Assembly (NCBI GenBank): GCA_947652115.1
Contig: OX393562.1
Coordinates: 23,573,576-23,637,575, forward strand
DNA: 64,000 bases
DNA from: Blastomussa wellsi
Taxonomy: Eukaryota; Cnidaria; Anthozoa; Scleractinia; Plerogyridae
Direction: 5' to 3'
Shown here: one piece after another, positions 1-11,404 of the stretch
Layout: every line of letters begins with the position of its first letter
How positions within the stretch are numbered: the first letter of the stretch is position 1
Notes under the pieces: model-generated
The model's database searches: none
Told to the model about the DNA's origin: nothing
What the model saw: the letters and a program-made list of their open reading frames with translations, nothing else
Position numbers and translations under genes: made by a program

Positions 1-547
1 AATTCTTCGGCTTCGCAAATAAATAGCAAGCGTTGCCGTTCAGTAACCCAATCGATTTTCTGGCTTACCTCAAACAATAAATTACGGTATTCGATGGCAG
101 ACATTGAGGCTGGTTAAATATAAGAAGTTGAGCATGTGGAAGTCACATCAAAGTTTGACCCAAATTTTTTGCCGCGAAGAGACTGGAGTGCTTGTGTAGG
201 TCGGAATAAGAAGAACGACCCGGAGGAAACGTTGGGCTTACAATAACGTATTTAGGAAATAATTTCCGGGTTCTTTTAGTACTTGAATTGGTTCATGAAC
301 TCAAACTTTCGGTTTTTTGCCGAGAAAGTAGCGACCATGGCTATTTTCGAACGTACATGTAACAGCGTTTTCGTGCCGCTACTGTTACACCGCAAAATGT
401 AATAACTAGTTAACGCAAAATGTAACATCAACGTGAGATGTAACAACCCAACTTTTGACGCAAACTGTAACAACTTTTTAACGCACAATGTACATGTAAG
501 TAACGACGGTTTTAATAAACAAGAAAATGAAATTATAAAAATAGAGA
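1..547. other. Gene-free stretch with degenerate short repeats
   Basis: I see no gene here. Between about 380 and 500 a loose motif of the form ACGCAAAATGTAACA recurs four or five times with changes, which looks like decayed low-order repetition. The open frames across it have no recognisable domain and no coding character. Confidence 0.5.
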
Positions 548-1375
548 CTTTTGTTAAAGTGCCTATGAAATGAAAAAATGAGCTGCTGAAAAATAAGCTT
601 ATTTGAAAGGCCTTAAAAAATGATGAAAAATGGCGGTTTCCGTTTTGTGACATCTCCTCTCATTCCAGAGATATTCAAGATTTTTGTATTATGCAAATTA
701 GGTACTGATGACATCATAAGGTGTGATAGTATGGGTGTAAGAACACAAAATATGGCATATCTCTGCAAGTAATGATGCAATGCAATTGGAACTTTGCAAG
801 CACGTTGCACCCTAAGAAATACACCTCTTGATACATATTTTGATGTTGCTATGGCAACAATCTTGGTTCCAGTCTCTTTCCTCTTTAAATCAAATATTAT
901 TCGTTTGTGACTGTATAGGGCAAATGACTGATCTAATTTAAAGCGTGCACAATGCCCATATTGCATTAGCTCTCCTAATTAACCTTTAGGAAGTGGACAA
1001 TGTTTGCTCAAGATCAAATACAGAAATAACCATTCCTGTATATTAGAGATCTCGGACTGGATCTGTTGCCATAGCAACACCCAAATATGCACCATCTGAT
1101 GCATTTCTTAGACTATAACATGCTCACCAAGTTTCAATTTCATTGCATCATTACTTGCCGAGATATGCTATATTTTATGTTCTTACACCCATACAATCAC
1201 ACCTTATGACGTCATCAGTACCTAATTTGCATAATTCGAAAACCTTGAATATCTCTGGAACGAGAAGAGATATCACAAAAAGGAAAACGCCATTCTTCTT
1301 CACTTTTAAAGGCCTTTCAAATAAGCTTGTTTTTCAATAGCTCGTTTTTTCATTTCATAGGCACTTTAAACAAAG
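548..1375. repeat. Foldback (inverted-repeat) element, about 830 bp
   Basis: The two halves are imperfect reverse complements. The outer end GTTAAAGTGCCTATGAAATG near 553 is answered by CATTTCATAGGCACTTTAAA near 1351-1370. The inner GTTGCTATGGCAAC near 846 is answered by GTTGCCATAGCAAC near 1067. Arms are roughly 310-320 bp with many mismatches and enclose a spacer of about 190 bp. No transposase is seen, so this fits a non-autonomous foldback or MITE-type element. Short open frames on both strands in the arms are mirror images of each other and are not genes. Confidence 0.75.
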
Positions 1376-1455
1376 CAAATTATGCGACCTACTTGGTCCT
1401 TGCATCGAGGCTTAGGGAGGCGCCATGTGGTCTATTGTTGAGAAAACCTGTCAGT

Positions 1456-1855
1456 TATAGAGTGGTAAAGTGTGACATCACAAATATTTAAATTTTTGAA
1501 ATTATGGGATTCATTAAGATCTTCGGAAAGTACATGATGAAGAATGCCCAATTGCCAAAAATCAGCATCTTATTTCAATTTGGGGGCGAGATATTGGCCC
1601 TTTCATGCTTCAGTGACTCCATACAAATCCTTGTAATTTTGTCTCTGTTCTAAACGGTTTAGAACCAAGACAAAATTACAAGGATTTGTATGGAGTCACT
1701 GAAGCATGAAAGGGCCAATATCTTCCCCCAAATTGAAATAAGATGCTCATTTTTGGCAAGTAAGCATTCTTTATTGTGTACTTTCATAATATCTCGGCAA
1801 ATCCCATAATTTCATAAATTGGGTTTTTGTGACGTCATCACTTTACCACTCTATA
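1456..1855. repeat. Foldback element, near-palindrome of 400 bp
   Basis: The ends TATAGAGTGGTAAAG (1456) and CTTTACCACTCTATA (1841) are exact reverse complements, and the arms can be followed almost to the centre near 1655, which has TTCTAAACGGTTTAGAA. The arms are better preserved than those of the neighbouring foldback at 548-1375, which suggests a younger insertion. No coding capacity. Confidence 0.85.
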
Positions 1856-2768
1856 GTTCTCAAACTCATTAATAATTCATCGAGTTAAAACAAAGAAAAT
1901 CATAACCTTGAAGGAGGTTTGGATACCCGATCTTAATTAGCATAGGTTTTGACGATTTTATTTCTCCGTTTACTCCTTAGTTTTTGTTTCGATTGAGAAG
2001 ATATATCAAACACTTGAGACAGTGTTTCATCGGCTATCCAAACACCTCGAAGTTCGTTAAATTTTCTCCGCTACGCGTCGTATTTTCAACTCTTCTCGAG
2101 GGAAGTGAATAGGGATCCGCGAATCCGCCATTCCGTGCTATTTTTTGCCCAAATCCGTCAATCAGCCGCTACTTTCGTTCAATCCGCATCCACACAAGGA
2201 ATGATTCCTTGAAAACTTTATGTGTAATAGTTTCACTGAAAGGATGGTAGATGTTGTTTCTGATGGCAATTTTTCAAGAGCTTTCCTTTCATTGCGTCTT
2301 TTCATGTCTTTTTCCGGTAGTTCTAGTGCAATGATGTAAAGTATATGGAACAATTCATAGTTCTAATGTAAAGAGGTGGTTAGGCTGTTCACAGTTCGCT
2401 ATTTTTTCGAATTTTTCCTCGATCGGCGAATGCCGTGAATGAATCGCGAGAGAACTGGACTCCGGCGCAAAACGTGAGGCACGAAGGGGTAGGGGGTTGG
2501 GAGCGCTCCCCGCCCCCACCCTCTAGCGCTTCGCTGTCTGTGTTTTTTGCTCGCGCGCTTTCTTTTGCGTTGAAAAAATAGAGCGGCTGTGAACAGTCTA
2601 AGCGGTGGTTTGGGTCTCGTCCAAACAGAAAATGGACAAACGATATTAAACACTGAGACCAAGACTGAAGGTACGCCAAGGCCACGATCCGAACACCATA
2701 GCATGCAGAGTCCGGAATCCGAGCTAAAATTGTCAGCTAATCCGTGATCCACTGCATTTTCAAAATGC

Positions 2769-2956
2769 GTAGCCTGTAAAGCAGGCGGTTTTTGTGGGGG
2801 GAATGCTTCGAAAACAGCGATAACGAAAGACCAAATTTGCAACCTCCACCCTACCCCCAACCCCTCTCTTTTTTCCTCTCCCCAGTGTTCGCGCGTCTTT
2901 CGTAATCGCCGTTTTCGAAGCATTCCCCCACAAAAACCGCCTGCTTTGCAGGCTAC
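2769..2956. repeat. Small foldback/MITE, 188 bp
   Basis: The left arm begins GTAGCCTGTAAAGCAGGCGG and the right arm ends with its imperfect reverse complement, finishing in GCAGGCTAC. Arms are about 60 bp and enclose a pyrimidine-rich centre. The GTAGCCTG...CAGGCTAC ends recur in the hairpin at 24053-24136 and, in a changed form, in the foldback at 25663-25860, so this is probably a family dispersed in this genome. Confidence 0.8.
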
Positions 2957-3097
2957 AAAATCCGCGAATCCGCTTCATTTTTTGCCGAAGTCCACAATCC
3001 TTATGCTTTTTAAGGCTAAATCCGTTTATCCGCGAACCTATTCACCCCCTCCCTTCTCGGTGTTTGGATATCCCGATGAAACAGTCTATGTTATTAC

Positions 3098-3123
3098 AGG
3101 AGCCATAATCGATTATGGCTCCT
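3098..3123. repeat. Perfect 26-bp palindrome
   Basis: The sequence is self-complementary around ATCGAT, with arms AGGAGCCATAATC and GATTATGGCTCCT. It has no spacer, so it may be the remains of a longer foldback or a protein-binding site. No function can be assigned. Confidence 0.6.
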
Positions 3124-4153
3124 GGTTATCAATAATGTCTTTTCCAGACAGTAAAAAATAGGAAACGGGGAGGGGGAGGGAGGAGGGGTGAAGGCATGTC
3201 ACGCTATTGTTCTCAACCCGAAATCCCCATCTCTAAATAACCTTGAACACCGTCACACCTGTTAAGAATGCTCTTCAAAATTTAATAACAAAGATTTCGA
3301 CGTGGCAAATAGTAATGGAGTAGGGATAACCTAAAACAAATTTCATTTTCATACAGCTTGCTTTGTTTCTCAACCAGTAGTCCAGTTTCGCGTTAGCCAA
3401 GACAGCAAAATAAAACGGCTAAAGACGCATGAAATTTAGTATCAACAACTTTAAGCATTATTTAATGTTACGATTCAGCACTTTACTCAGTGGTGGTATC
3501 ACACTGTACACTCACTCGCTCATCCTCATCGTGCCCATGAGGACACTTTAGGCCGGATCGCACTGTACAAGATGCATTTCAAGTGGGTACTTTATATCCT
3601 ATAAAGTAGCAAGGGGACGTGTATTTCAGGGCCGTAGGCAGATTGATTCTTTTTTCGGGAGGGTGCGCTCCAACTAGGAGACGGACCAAACAAGCGCCCG
3701 GAGGCGCGAGACTTTTGGGGGTCCGGCGGGGCATGTCACCCGCCGGGAAATTTTGAAAATTAGGTTGTCTTAGACTGCATTTGGTGCGTTTTGAAGGCAG
3801 TATGATATGAAAACAGGCAGCCAAAAGCGAACTTAAAAACATGGATATTACTCAAACATTTGAACTTCAAAATGGTTTTGGCGCAGACACAACCCCCTCT
3901 CCGTACGGGCCTGCATTTTTTAATCACTGAAAGGTACGACGAGCACCCTTGATCTTTTATTTTCGCGTTTGCCGACCTCCTTTCCTCGTAGCATAGAAAT
4001 AACCATAGAAAATCGCGTGTAATGAAAAAAAAATGTTCTTTAAAATTATAATTTGTGTACATACCAGCGTGTAATAGGTATGTCCAACACACGCCAGAGG
4101 CAAGCGCATTTACGAAAAAAAAATGCACTGTATCGAACGAACTTAGGGTACAA

Positions 4154-4233
4154 TTCCCAATAAAACACAAAATCCAAAAACGGATTTTGCCGAAATTCAA
4201 AATCCGTTTTTGGGTTTAGTGTTTTATTGGGAA
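4154..4233. repeat. Long hairpin, 35-bp arms with a 10-nt loop
   Basis: The left arm starts TTCCCAATAAAACAC and the right arm ends GTGTTTTATTGGGAA. By eye the 35-bp arms differ at only two positions and the loop is 10 nt. It lies about 200 bp past the OSTC polyadenylation signal. It may be a tiny foldback element or a transcribed hairpin, and nothing in the sequence decides between them. Confidence 0.75.
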
Positions 4234-4430
4234 ATCCGACACTCATTTGCAGCAGCAGCTGCAAAATTTGTATTATTTGGTAAACAATTCCCCTCAGATG
4301 GGTATATTTGACACACCTGAAGGTTGAACATTTTCCCCAATATAAACCAACAACAACAACAATATTGAAACGGTAAAACATTTGATTTAACAGCCCAGAA
4401 GAATGCAACAAGTGTTGTTTAGTAAAGAGA

Positions 4431-4436
4431 TTTATT
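4431..4436 (-). promoter_or_regulatory. ostc: OSTC polyadenylation signal (AATAAA)
   Basis: An exact AATAAA on the minus strand lies 66 nt past the OSTC stop codon, which gives a short 3' UTR. The position is right for a small housekeeping gene; use of the signal is inferred. Confidence 0.6.
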
Positions 4437-4501
4437 TGACAAGAGAATAGCGACTACACTAATTTAATTCTGATTGTGGTGAGTGACCTTGGCATTGGCT
4501 T

Positions 4502-7500
4502 TTAATAAACTTGCATGTAGCCCCTGAAAGTAAAAAAAAAAAACAAGATTATCACCAAATGGCAACTAAATAAAATAAACTACTGTAAACACACGCAGAT
4601 AAACTACACTTGCACATAAGCCACACCTTCGAATAATTTTGGAAAAAAAATTGAAAACAATCTAAAGTTGAAACTTCAGAAGTCTTCTTCATTGAATGTA
4701 AACTCACTGTCATTTAATTAACAAAGCAAAAAATACCAGTACTTCAAAGTCTTACCCACAATGTTAGCTTTACAACACAAAAAGCAACATTCCCACCAAC
4801 TTTAACATATGATTCATCTTTTTCTGTTGTTTACTGACCAGGCATTTCTTCATTCGACAGTTTTTCCATAAAATTTTGCAACACAACAAAAACGTGTTCT
4901 CTGCATTTTGATTGCACAAAACTGTACTGAGGTCGGACGTCGTATTTAGTACTACTCAATAACGTGTGGTCAACGCAAAACATCGGTGTTTGCATCACAG
5001 GCGAATCACCCGATGTTTGCGTGTGTTGTGTGGTGATTACAAAAGAAATACAAATGGACATAAATAAGATTTACTCTAAATACTCTGTTTATCCTGTTCA
5101 ATAAGTCTCATTAAGAACCTTGTGTACTATTGTGTGCCCGTTCTGAGCCGTTTAAAGGGCCCTAGTCAGCCTCCGCCATTTTCGATACCATCAAAATTAG
5201 GGAAATTGCAAGGTGAAGCAAAATCTTGTTGCATTGCTGTAAGTTATGTTACTGGACATGTCTGAATTACCTTTAGTAAGTTTCTATAATCCAGAAACTC
5301 TCACATGTAAACAATAACACATGTGTGGCTGACTAGGGCCCTTTAAGACGTCATTTCACGAAATAATTTATTGACAAGAGAAAGAGAGACAAGGCAGGCA
5401 GCACGACAGACTATGTAACGATTCAAATTGACATGCATTCTTCAGATTCAAGAGAAGAATGATTATTGCAGTTAAATTCCAATTTTAAAGGGGCATTGTC
5501 ACGAGGATTTTTGCCGTTTTGGGGGTCAATTCTGCCAAAATCACTGCTTTGTGCCTGTTACAGTGCACAAAATGCTTCAACAGACTCACCAAGATGAATT
5601 AAGCAGACCATAATATTTTTGGTGATTTTTTTCAATGCATAGCTTAAAACTTTTAAAAAAAGGCAATCCATTTCCATCCTTGTCATCTGTGACAGCATAC
5701 AAGAATCAATAGTTTCAATATAGTACTAATCTTCGAAAACAAAATTAGACCATTATTATTAGGTTTCCCTTGCTGCATCGATAGTTTTAAGCTTTTTAAA
5801 AATACCCTTTTACAGTGTACTGGAAAGAAGAAGCCTGAAAAAATCAGGGCTTCAACGGGATTAGAACCTGTGACCTCCACGATACTGGTGTGATGCTTTA
5901 CTAACTGAGCTATGAAACCACACATTGCAAACAAGGTCAATTTAATGAGTTCATATCTATATATCATTTCTTTTGTAACCGCCATTGATCGATGTCATAC
6001 AACACACGCAAACATCGGGTGGTCTACCTGTGTTTGCATTGGAAAGCGAAAAAAAAAATCCCCAGACATTCTGCTCCACCACACTTGGGATTTCATCAGA
6101 CGATTGGCAAATCTTGGTCGGCAATTGTCCAATTTGTCTGACTGTTATTTACAGTCCTGGATAAGTTGCACCCTTGAGTTTGAACATTATTTTTTGGCAA
6201 ATAGGTGCAGCTTAAGAATCCAAATAATCTAACTATAGTACTCAGTGAACACACCAATTTTAACTCCTAAACGTCATAAAGATCAAACTGAATCCTGTCA
6301 ATTTTGTAGAAGAGCCTAACCAGGAACTTATTTCTCAGTTTGGGAAAGTTACATAGTCTGCCATGCACAGGCTTATCAATTATACTTACGGCAGCTTCAT
6401 CCTCATGAACACTCTGCATGTAAAGAAAGATACTAACACGCACACAAAACCCAGGAACAACAACAGGAATCTGTTCAGTTTAGACATGCCAACAGCATTG
6501 GATTTATCCAAGATAATAAAGCCCAGTCCACCCATCGAGAATAGAAAACTTGACGCCAGACCCTCCATGATGTACTGACCATTCACACGGTATGGCATGA
6601 AAGCAACCTGTGGGGACACAAGAAACAAAATCACACATCTTTATTGTTTTAACATGCAACTAAGGTTCCACAGTGAAACCCTAATTAATTGTACAATTAT
6701 AAAAACATTGCTTGGAGGCCCTATGCATCTAATGGCATGATGAGGACTGATGATGATGATGATGAAAACATTGCTTCATTAATTTTAAATTCACCACTAA
6801 ATAAAAATTCAGGTTTTAGAGCAGAATGAAAAACGTTTTTATGACTGGAAAAAAGTAGCAGGCTATTTGATGTTCTTTACAAAATATTCACTGTAAACAA
6901 AAGTCCATTTTATGAGACATTGACAGTAATTGGGCAAAACCAGGTTCAGACCTGTAATTTTAACTTGCCCTCATATAGACTGCATCCAATGGTTTATATT
7001 CAATAGAAATTCCCCATTGTAGAGAATTGTCACAAGATTAATGGCCCAAATAACAACTACAGATAAAGGAGGCAACAGTGCATGTTGTTGTGCCTAAGGA
7101 AGATGTACATGTCAGGAGAATTTCCACTGACAGGCAAGAAGGATAGAGTAAGGACTAAAACTATCCACAATAACTAAACTTACTGGTTTACTGTGACCAA
7201 ACTCATCAGTTGTGCTTCCAACACTTGGTGGCTCCACAATCACATCATATATAATACCTGCAAGGTAAATTCATGTTTAATTAACATGCCAATTTTCCCA
7301 TCAACCAAAATGCAAACTTCATTTATAAATAAACCTAGTAAGTAACACACTCTATCTCTACATTGTCCGAAGTAGTACATAGTCCTAAACATCATGTGGC
7401 AAGGAAGATGAACCCAAAAACGCGACAAGAACACTTAAATATTGTATCACAGAAATCATAAAGAATTTTAAGAGTTTATTGGTCATTTCGGAGATGCATA

Positions 7501-9356
7501 GTAAACTGGGTGAGTTTCAGATTTTAGCCAATTGACAAACTGACATGACAAATTAACCAATTGACAAACTGACACCACATGAAAGATCATGTTGAGATCA
7601 GCCATTTGACAAAGTTTTGTGCTTTTAGATCAAACAGAGACTAAGTTATGAAAAGACATACAAATGTCGCTAACTATGAGACGGCGTCCCCCAAAACTAT
7701 ATACACCCTTAAAATTTATGACTTCTTATGATGTTCTTAAAACTGGCCAAACAAAGCGATTTCATCTTCTTCCAAATAGTAGGCCAATAACAGTTTCAGT
7801 TGTCACAACACTGATAAAAACATTTTAAGAGTTTATATGATTTTGGGGGATGCTGTCCCACAATATTAGAGAAGTTTGCATGTCTTTTCAACCATGTTTC
7901 AAGGTCTATAACTTGGTCTCTGTTCGACCTAAAAGCACCAAACTTGGCCAAATGACCACTCTTATCATGATCTTTCGAGTGGTGGTGTCATCTTAACGAT
8001 TGGCTAAAATTTGAAGCAGTCGTCCCAGTTCCCTGTGCAACTTTGGAATGGCCAATAAAATGGCTGACACAAAAGGGAATTGCTGTCTAAGGGTAAGATT
8101 TTACCCATTTAACTTACTTTGCAACACTTCTTTTTGGAAACCAGCAATAAACTATTAATCATAATAATATTACTAATGATTTTTAACCAATGATTGGTGA
8201 AGTGAAGAAACAAACTTCCAGCCAGTGTAACAATACCTCTGGACATATTGAAAGGTGAGCCAAAGAAAAGTTACAGTAATGCACCAGTCATTTGAAACCC
8301 TCCACATCCCCCTCCCACCCCCGATTGGGGGATACCTGGGGCAACCTGGAGTTTTCACCTCGTTTTCACTCAATTTATGTTCCTTGGTAGTCTTGGAAAT
8401 TATGCACCTTTTTTCATGGCTTTGCTATACAATGTGGGGATTGAGCGGGGGTTTGGCGGGGATTTCACTTGTGGTTTGCGATCTATTTTAGAAGACTGGG
8501 TTCAAAACATGGAGGCTGAACAACTGATGAAGAAGGTATGTTTGCCTAAACAGTGAAAATGAAGAGGAAGGGATAAAATAAGTAACCTTGACTTCAATGG
8601 TATGAAAAAATCATGTGAAAGCTCTAGTTGTTAAAAAAAATTATAATCTGTTAAATGAATTGTGCTTGATGTTTAGAGGGTGGGGGAGTTCACTCTGAAA
8701 ATTTTCTCCACAAGGCAGGGCTTTCACTGCATTTCACTGACAGTAAAAGTGAATGCCCCGGGTATCCCCCAATGGGGGGTGGTAGGGGTTTCGCATGACT
8801 GGTGCATAATCATTATTTAACTTATATCATTATTACCCATGCATAAATCCTTTAGAATTTAGAATGAAAACAAAACGTATTTTATTTCATATAATGTATA
8901 TTAATAAATTAATTAAAAATAACCTAATGTTGATAACACCAAACAGTATTATGGATAGAAGGGCCTGTGCTAAGCGTATAAATTGATTTTTTTCGCAGTG
9001 CCACGTATAAATCTTCTAAATGAGAACACAAACGCAGGTAAATAAACCACAATGGTTTGCTTCGTAAGGAAAATAGGCTTGCCAAAACAACCTGGCGATT
9101 TCCATCCAAGCCTTGAAGGATAAAAAGAATGGAATCTCATGCACTGTGCATGGAATTTTATTTTGACCTTGCCTTTAGACATGAAACATTGTTGAGAAAT
9201 CGAATATCATGGCTTACCTCCAGTAACCAAAAAATATGACAAGAGAACAAAGGCGAACACGACCATAGCTGATGGAGGTTTCACCCATCCTGGCTTCTTT
9301 AATTTTAGGTTAGGTACTTCTAAAATGTGAAAGGGTATTCCATACAAAGCCTCCAT
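4502..9356 (-). CDS. ostc: Oligosaccharyltransferase complex subunit OSTC (DC2), 4 exons
   Basis: The gene encodes a small ER membrane subunit of the STT3A-type oligosaccharyltransferase, which links the enzyme to the translocon for co-translational N-glycosylation. Coding exons are 9356-9218, 7257-7184, 6607-6390 and 4523-4502. Every intron starts GT and ends AG and all phases join, giving 150 aa (the human protein has 149). Recognisable segments are [12 protein letters not shown] (residues 13-24), [14 protein letters not shown] (48-61), [16 protein letters not shown] (77-92) and FMRMKLPGY (138-146), all very close to animal OSTC. Three hydrophobic membrane segments lie at about 31-50, 83-104 and 117-138. 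The start is the first ATG and gives the usual family N-terminus. Intron 1 (7258-9217) carries two foldback elements and intron 3 (4524-6389) a TTAA-flanked element and a SINE. The coding frame is intact. Confidence 0.95.
5152..5346. mobile_element. TTAA-flanked short TIR element (piggyBac-type MITE), copy 1
   Basis: The terminal inverted repeats AGGGCCCTAGTCAGCC and GGCTGACTAGGGCCCT are immediately flanked by TTAA on both sides (5152-5155 and 5343-5346). TTAA target duplication is typical of piggyBac-class elements. There is no coding capacity. A second diverged copy lies at 16198-16408. It is inside OSTC intron 3. Confidence 0.7.
5800..5922 (-). mobile_element. tRNA-derived SINE
   Basis: On the minus strand, 5920 to 5848 reads as a tRNA-like head with an A box (TAGCTCAGTTAGTAAAGC) and a B box (GGTTCTAATCC). 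The cloverleaf is poor and unrelated sequence follows, so this is a Pol III SINE rather than a working tRNA gene. It sits in OSTC intron 3 in the same orientation as the host gene. The tail boundary is uncertain. Confidence 0.7.
7478..8056. repeat. Degenerate foldback element in OSTC intron 1
   Basis: ATTGGTCATTTCGGAGATGC at the left end is answered by a diverged reverse complement ending GGAATGGCCAAT at 8056. Further in, CATGAAAGATCATG on the left corresponds to CATGATCTTTCGAGTG on the right. Arms are about 280 bp with many changes, so the insertion looks old. No coding capacity. Confidence 0.65.
8279..8807. repeat. Foldback/MITE in OSTC intron 1
   Basis: The ends ATGCACCAGTCA and TGACTGGTGCAT are exact reverse complements. 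Inside each arm a GC-rich block (CCCCCGATTGGGGGATACC on the left, GGTATCCCCCAATGGGGGG on the right) is also inverted. The centre (about 8360-8735) is not obviously paired. No transposase frame is seen. Confidence 0.75.
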
Positions 9357-9399
9357 TTGGAATTTGCAAGAAGAAAAGGAACATTATGAGATATTATGG

Positions 9400-9530
9400 C
9401 GAATTTGATTGGTCCAGCGCTTCAAAACACAAGCCAATCATAATTGCGGTTTTATTGAGGTAGCAAGAAGCAGCAGACTGTTCGCGGCAACCTGAGGACG
9501 AATTCAATCCAGTGATATGATTGGTCAATC
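9400..9530 (-). promoter_or_regulatory. Probable OSTC promoter with three CCAAT-type boxes
   Basis: Between about 50 and 170 bp upstream of the OSTC start there are three CCAAT motifs: ATTGG at 9408-9412, CCAAT at 9434-9438 and ATTGG at 9520-9524. Clustered CCAAT boxes suggest NF-Y type regulation. No TATA box stands out. The next gene, CDK1, runs the other way, and an upstream non-coding CDK1 exon near 9560-9617 (donor CAG|GTTTGT) is possible but unproven. Confidence 0.4.
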
Positions 9531-9619
9531 GATCCACGCCGCTATTTTCAAATACAAATCTCACGACAGCACGCATTGTGGTCTTCAGCTTGGGACGCTT
9601 CCTTCAGGTTTGTGCACCA

Positions 9620-10354
9620 TTTTTAACTGTATTTTATTTTTCATGAATACTTTTACTTCTTGTATTTTACGTTGTCGAAGTTTTATGCGTAAAATCAATT
9701 GCTCAACGCCGATTTTAATAGAAAGCTTGCTTCCCCAACGATAAATGAGCTTGATTTCTTTCCGTTACCCCACGTTGTTAATTTCACTCTGCGAATTCCA
9801 ACCGAACAACGTACAACGCCGATTTCTCGTTTTGTAGGCATTCGTGGAAAATAACATCACATTTCAAGGAGGTAATTGTAGATTATTTCGGCTTTGACCA
9901 TACGCTTGGAATATTTTTAAGCTATAGTATTGGTGCAGATTATTTGAACGTGAGCTTGCATTTAGGCAGATTTAGGTCCATTTAGATTACTATTTACAGA
10001 TTTTAAATGATATATTTTCCCAGCTAACTTTGATTTTTCATATACTTTTGAACAAGAGAAGGAAACATGATAATGCAAGAGATATGCAGGAAATTATTAG
10101 GAACTCATTTGTCTCGGACGCGGACGCCCGCACGCTCGTGGCTTCAGTTCGAACACGCAGTTCTCGAACGGACTGAAAAAGCTCATTTTTAATAAGCGAT
10201 GGATAGATTCATAAGATAAATAAATCAGCTGCAATCAATGTTTATTATTAAAGCATCGAGAGGGAAAATTAAATTTAAGGAAAGCGACTGTTTATAATAT
10301 TGAGCTTGAAATTTTATGGCGGCTATATATGTAGTTTCTCATACAGAATGTGTC
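9620..10354. other. Spacer between OSTC and CDK1, no gene seen
   Basis: This is AT-rich sequence with no frame that has a domain or plausible splice structure. It is probably intron or upstream sequence of CDK1. Confidence 0.4.
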
Positions 10355-10571
10355 GTTCCAGAAAACGCCAGTACACTCCCCAAGGGGGGTGTTTTGGTCT
10401 CAATCGCTCCTATGCTCTGAAAACTCCAGTTTTGACTTGTACTTTCCTTTAAAAATTTTGGTCTTAACAGCAAGGTCCCAAAAGTGTGACTGGTTTTTAG
10501 AATGTAGTTTATTCAAATCTAATCCCAAGGCAACTGGAAGCAGTTCTTGGGTCCTGATTAAATGAGTCTAT

Positions 10572-11404
10572 AACCCCATTTACACGCGCTAAAAAATCGG
10601 CACGGCACGGCCAATTTTTGGCACGGTGCTAGTCATTGTTGGGCACGGCACCCCTAATTATCGACGTGTAAATGTACCGGTCCCAAATGTAATGTGGCAC
10701 TGGTGCCCAAAATTTTGGGGGTGCCGGGACTACCTCCCGGAGGTAGTCTCGGCACGGGTAATCGAGGCACCGTGCCAAAAATTACGTTCGTGTAAACGCT
10801 CGACGGTGCCGTTCCAGCCCGATTCCAGGCCTTTTTGTTGTTACTCCAGTCGTGACGCATGCGTAGTTGTCACAAAAATGGCGGCCGAATCTGCCGCATT
10901 ATTTCATCCTCAATCTCGTTCAAAATGAATTGAAATGTATCTCTAGTAACTCGAAAATTCTCATACCACTGTTGCTCATCAAACTGTCTGTCTGCCATGT
11001 CAAACCAGGCCGCATTACTCGGTCTCATCCACAGGCTTCTTTCACGGAAGCTCTGACAAACCACATGCGCCATTGCTGAAAATAACCATTTCTCTTTGCG
11101 TCTTTTTCTGCTAATTTGGCTTAGCTGTCGATCCGTACCCTCCTTAAATCGTAGGCGACTCTTTAACTCACGTTTTACCCTTAAGGCTCGATACAAAATG
11201 ACAGCTAAATGTTTACCCGCCATTTTCCGGGAAAAAGCAGACGAAAATTAGGGGTGCCTATATAAAAGTTGGAACCGTGCCCATCAGAAGAGAAGCCTTC
11301 TCTTTTTGGTCGTGTAAAAGGGTAGTGCCGTGCCCAAAAGGTTTTGGCACGGTACCAAAAATTTGCCGTGCCGTGCCGATTTTTTAGTGCGTGTAAATGG
11401 GGTT
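10572..11404 (-). mobile_element. PIF/Harbinger-type DNA transposon remnant, 833 bp
   Basis: The terminal inverted repeats begin AACCCCATTTACACGCGCT on the left and end with its imperfect reverse complement (GTGCGTGTAAATGGGGTT) on the right. Both continue into a GGCACGGCACGG-rich sub-terminal segment. Three-base direct repeats TAT flank the element (10569-10571 and 11405-11407), in line with the 3-bp target duplications of this superfamily, though the usual duplication is TWA. Inside is a fragment of a transposase reading on the minus strand. The palindrome TACCTCCCGGAGGTA lies near 10732-10746. It is too short to be autonomous. Confidence 0.75.
10870..11223 (-). pseudogene. Harbinger-like transposase N-terminal fragment
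   Basis: A 117-residue frame has the layout of the start of HARBI1-like transposases: a basic segment (SQISRKRRKEKW), then SLWMRPSNAAWF, and a conserved-looking FDEQQWYENFRVTRDTFQF followed by a helical segment. The DDE nuclease domain, normally about 200 further residues, is missing, so the fragment cannot be active. The family assignment is by pattern recognition only. Confidence 0.55.

Larger units (their letters stand above)
1856..4430. other. Gene-free repeat-rich spacer downstream of OSTC
   Basis: I find no supported gene. The stretch holds a pair of related segments rich in AATCCGC (about 2110-2175 and 2960-3045) on either side of other repeats, a small foldback (2769-2956), a perfect palindrome (3098-3123), a GC-rich segment at about 3630-3915 that looks like another repeat, and a long hairpin (4154-4233). 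Frames in 2389-2978 arise from the foldback and its surroundings and show no domain. Confidence 0.5.

Noticed and set aside
2389..2978. Overlapping minus-strand frames up to 174 aa
   Set aside because: They cross a foldback element and GC-rich repeats and show no recognisable domain.
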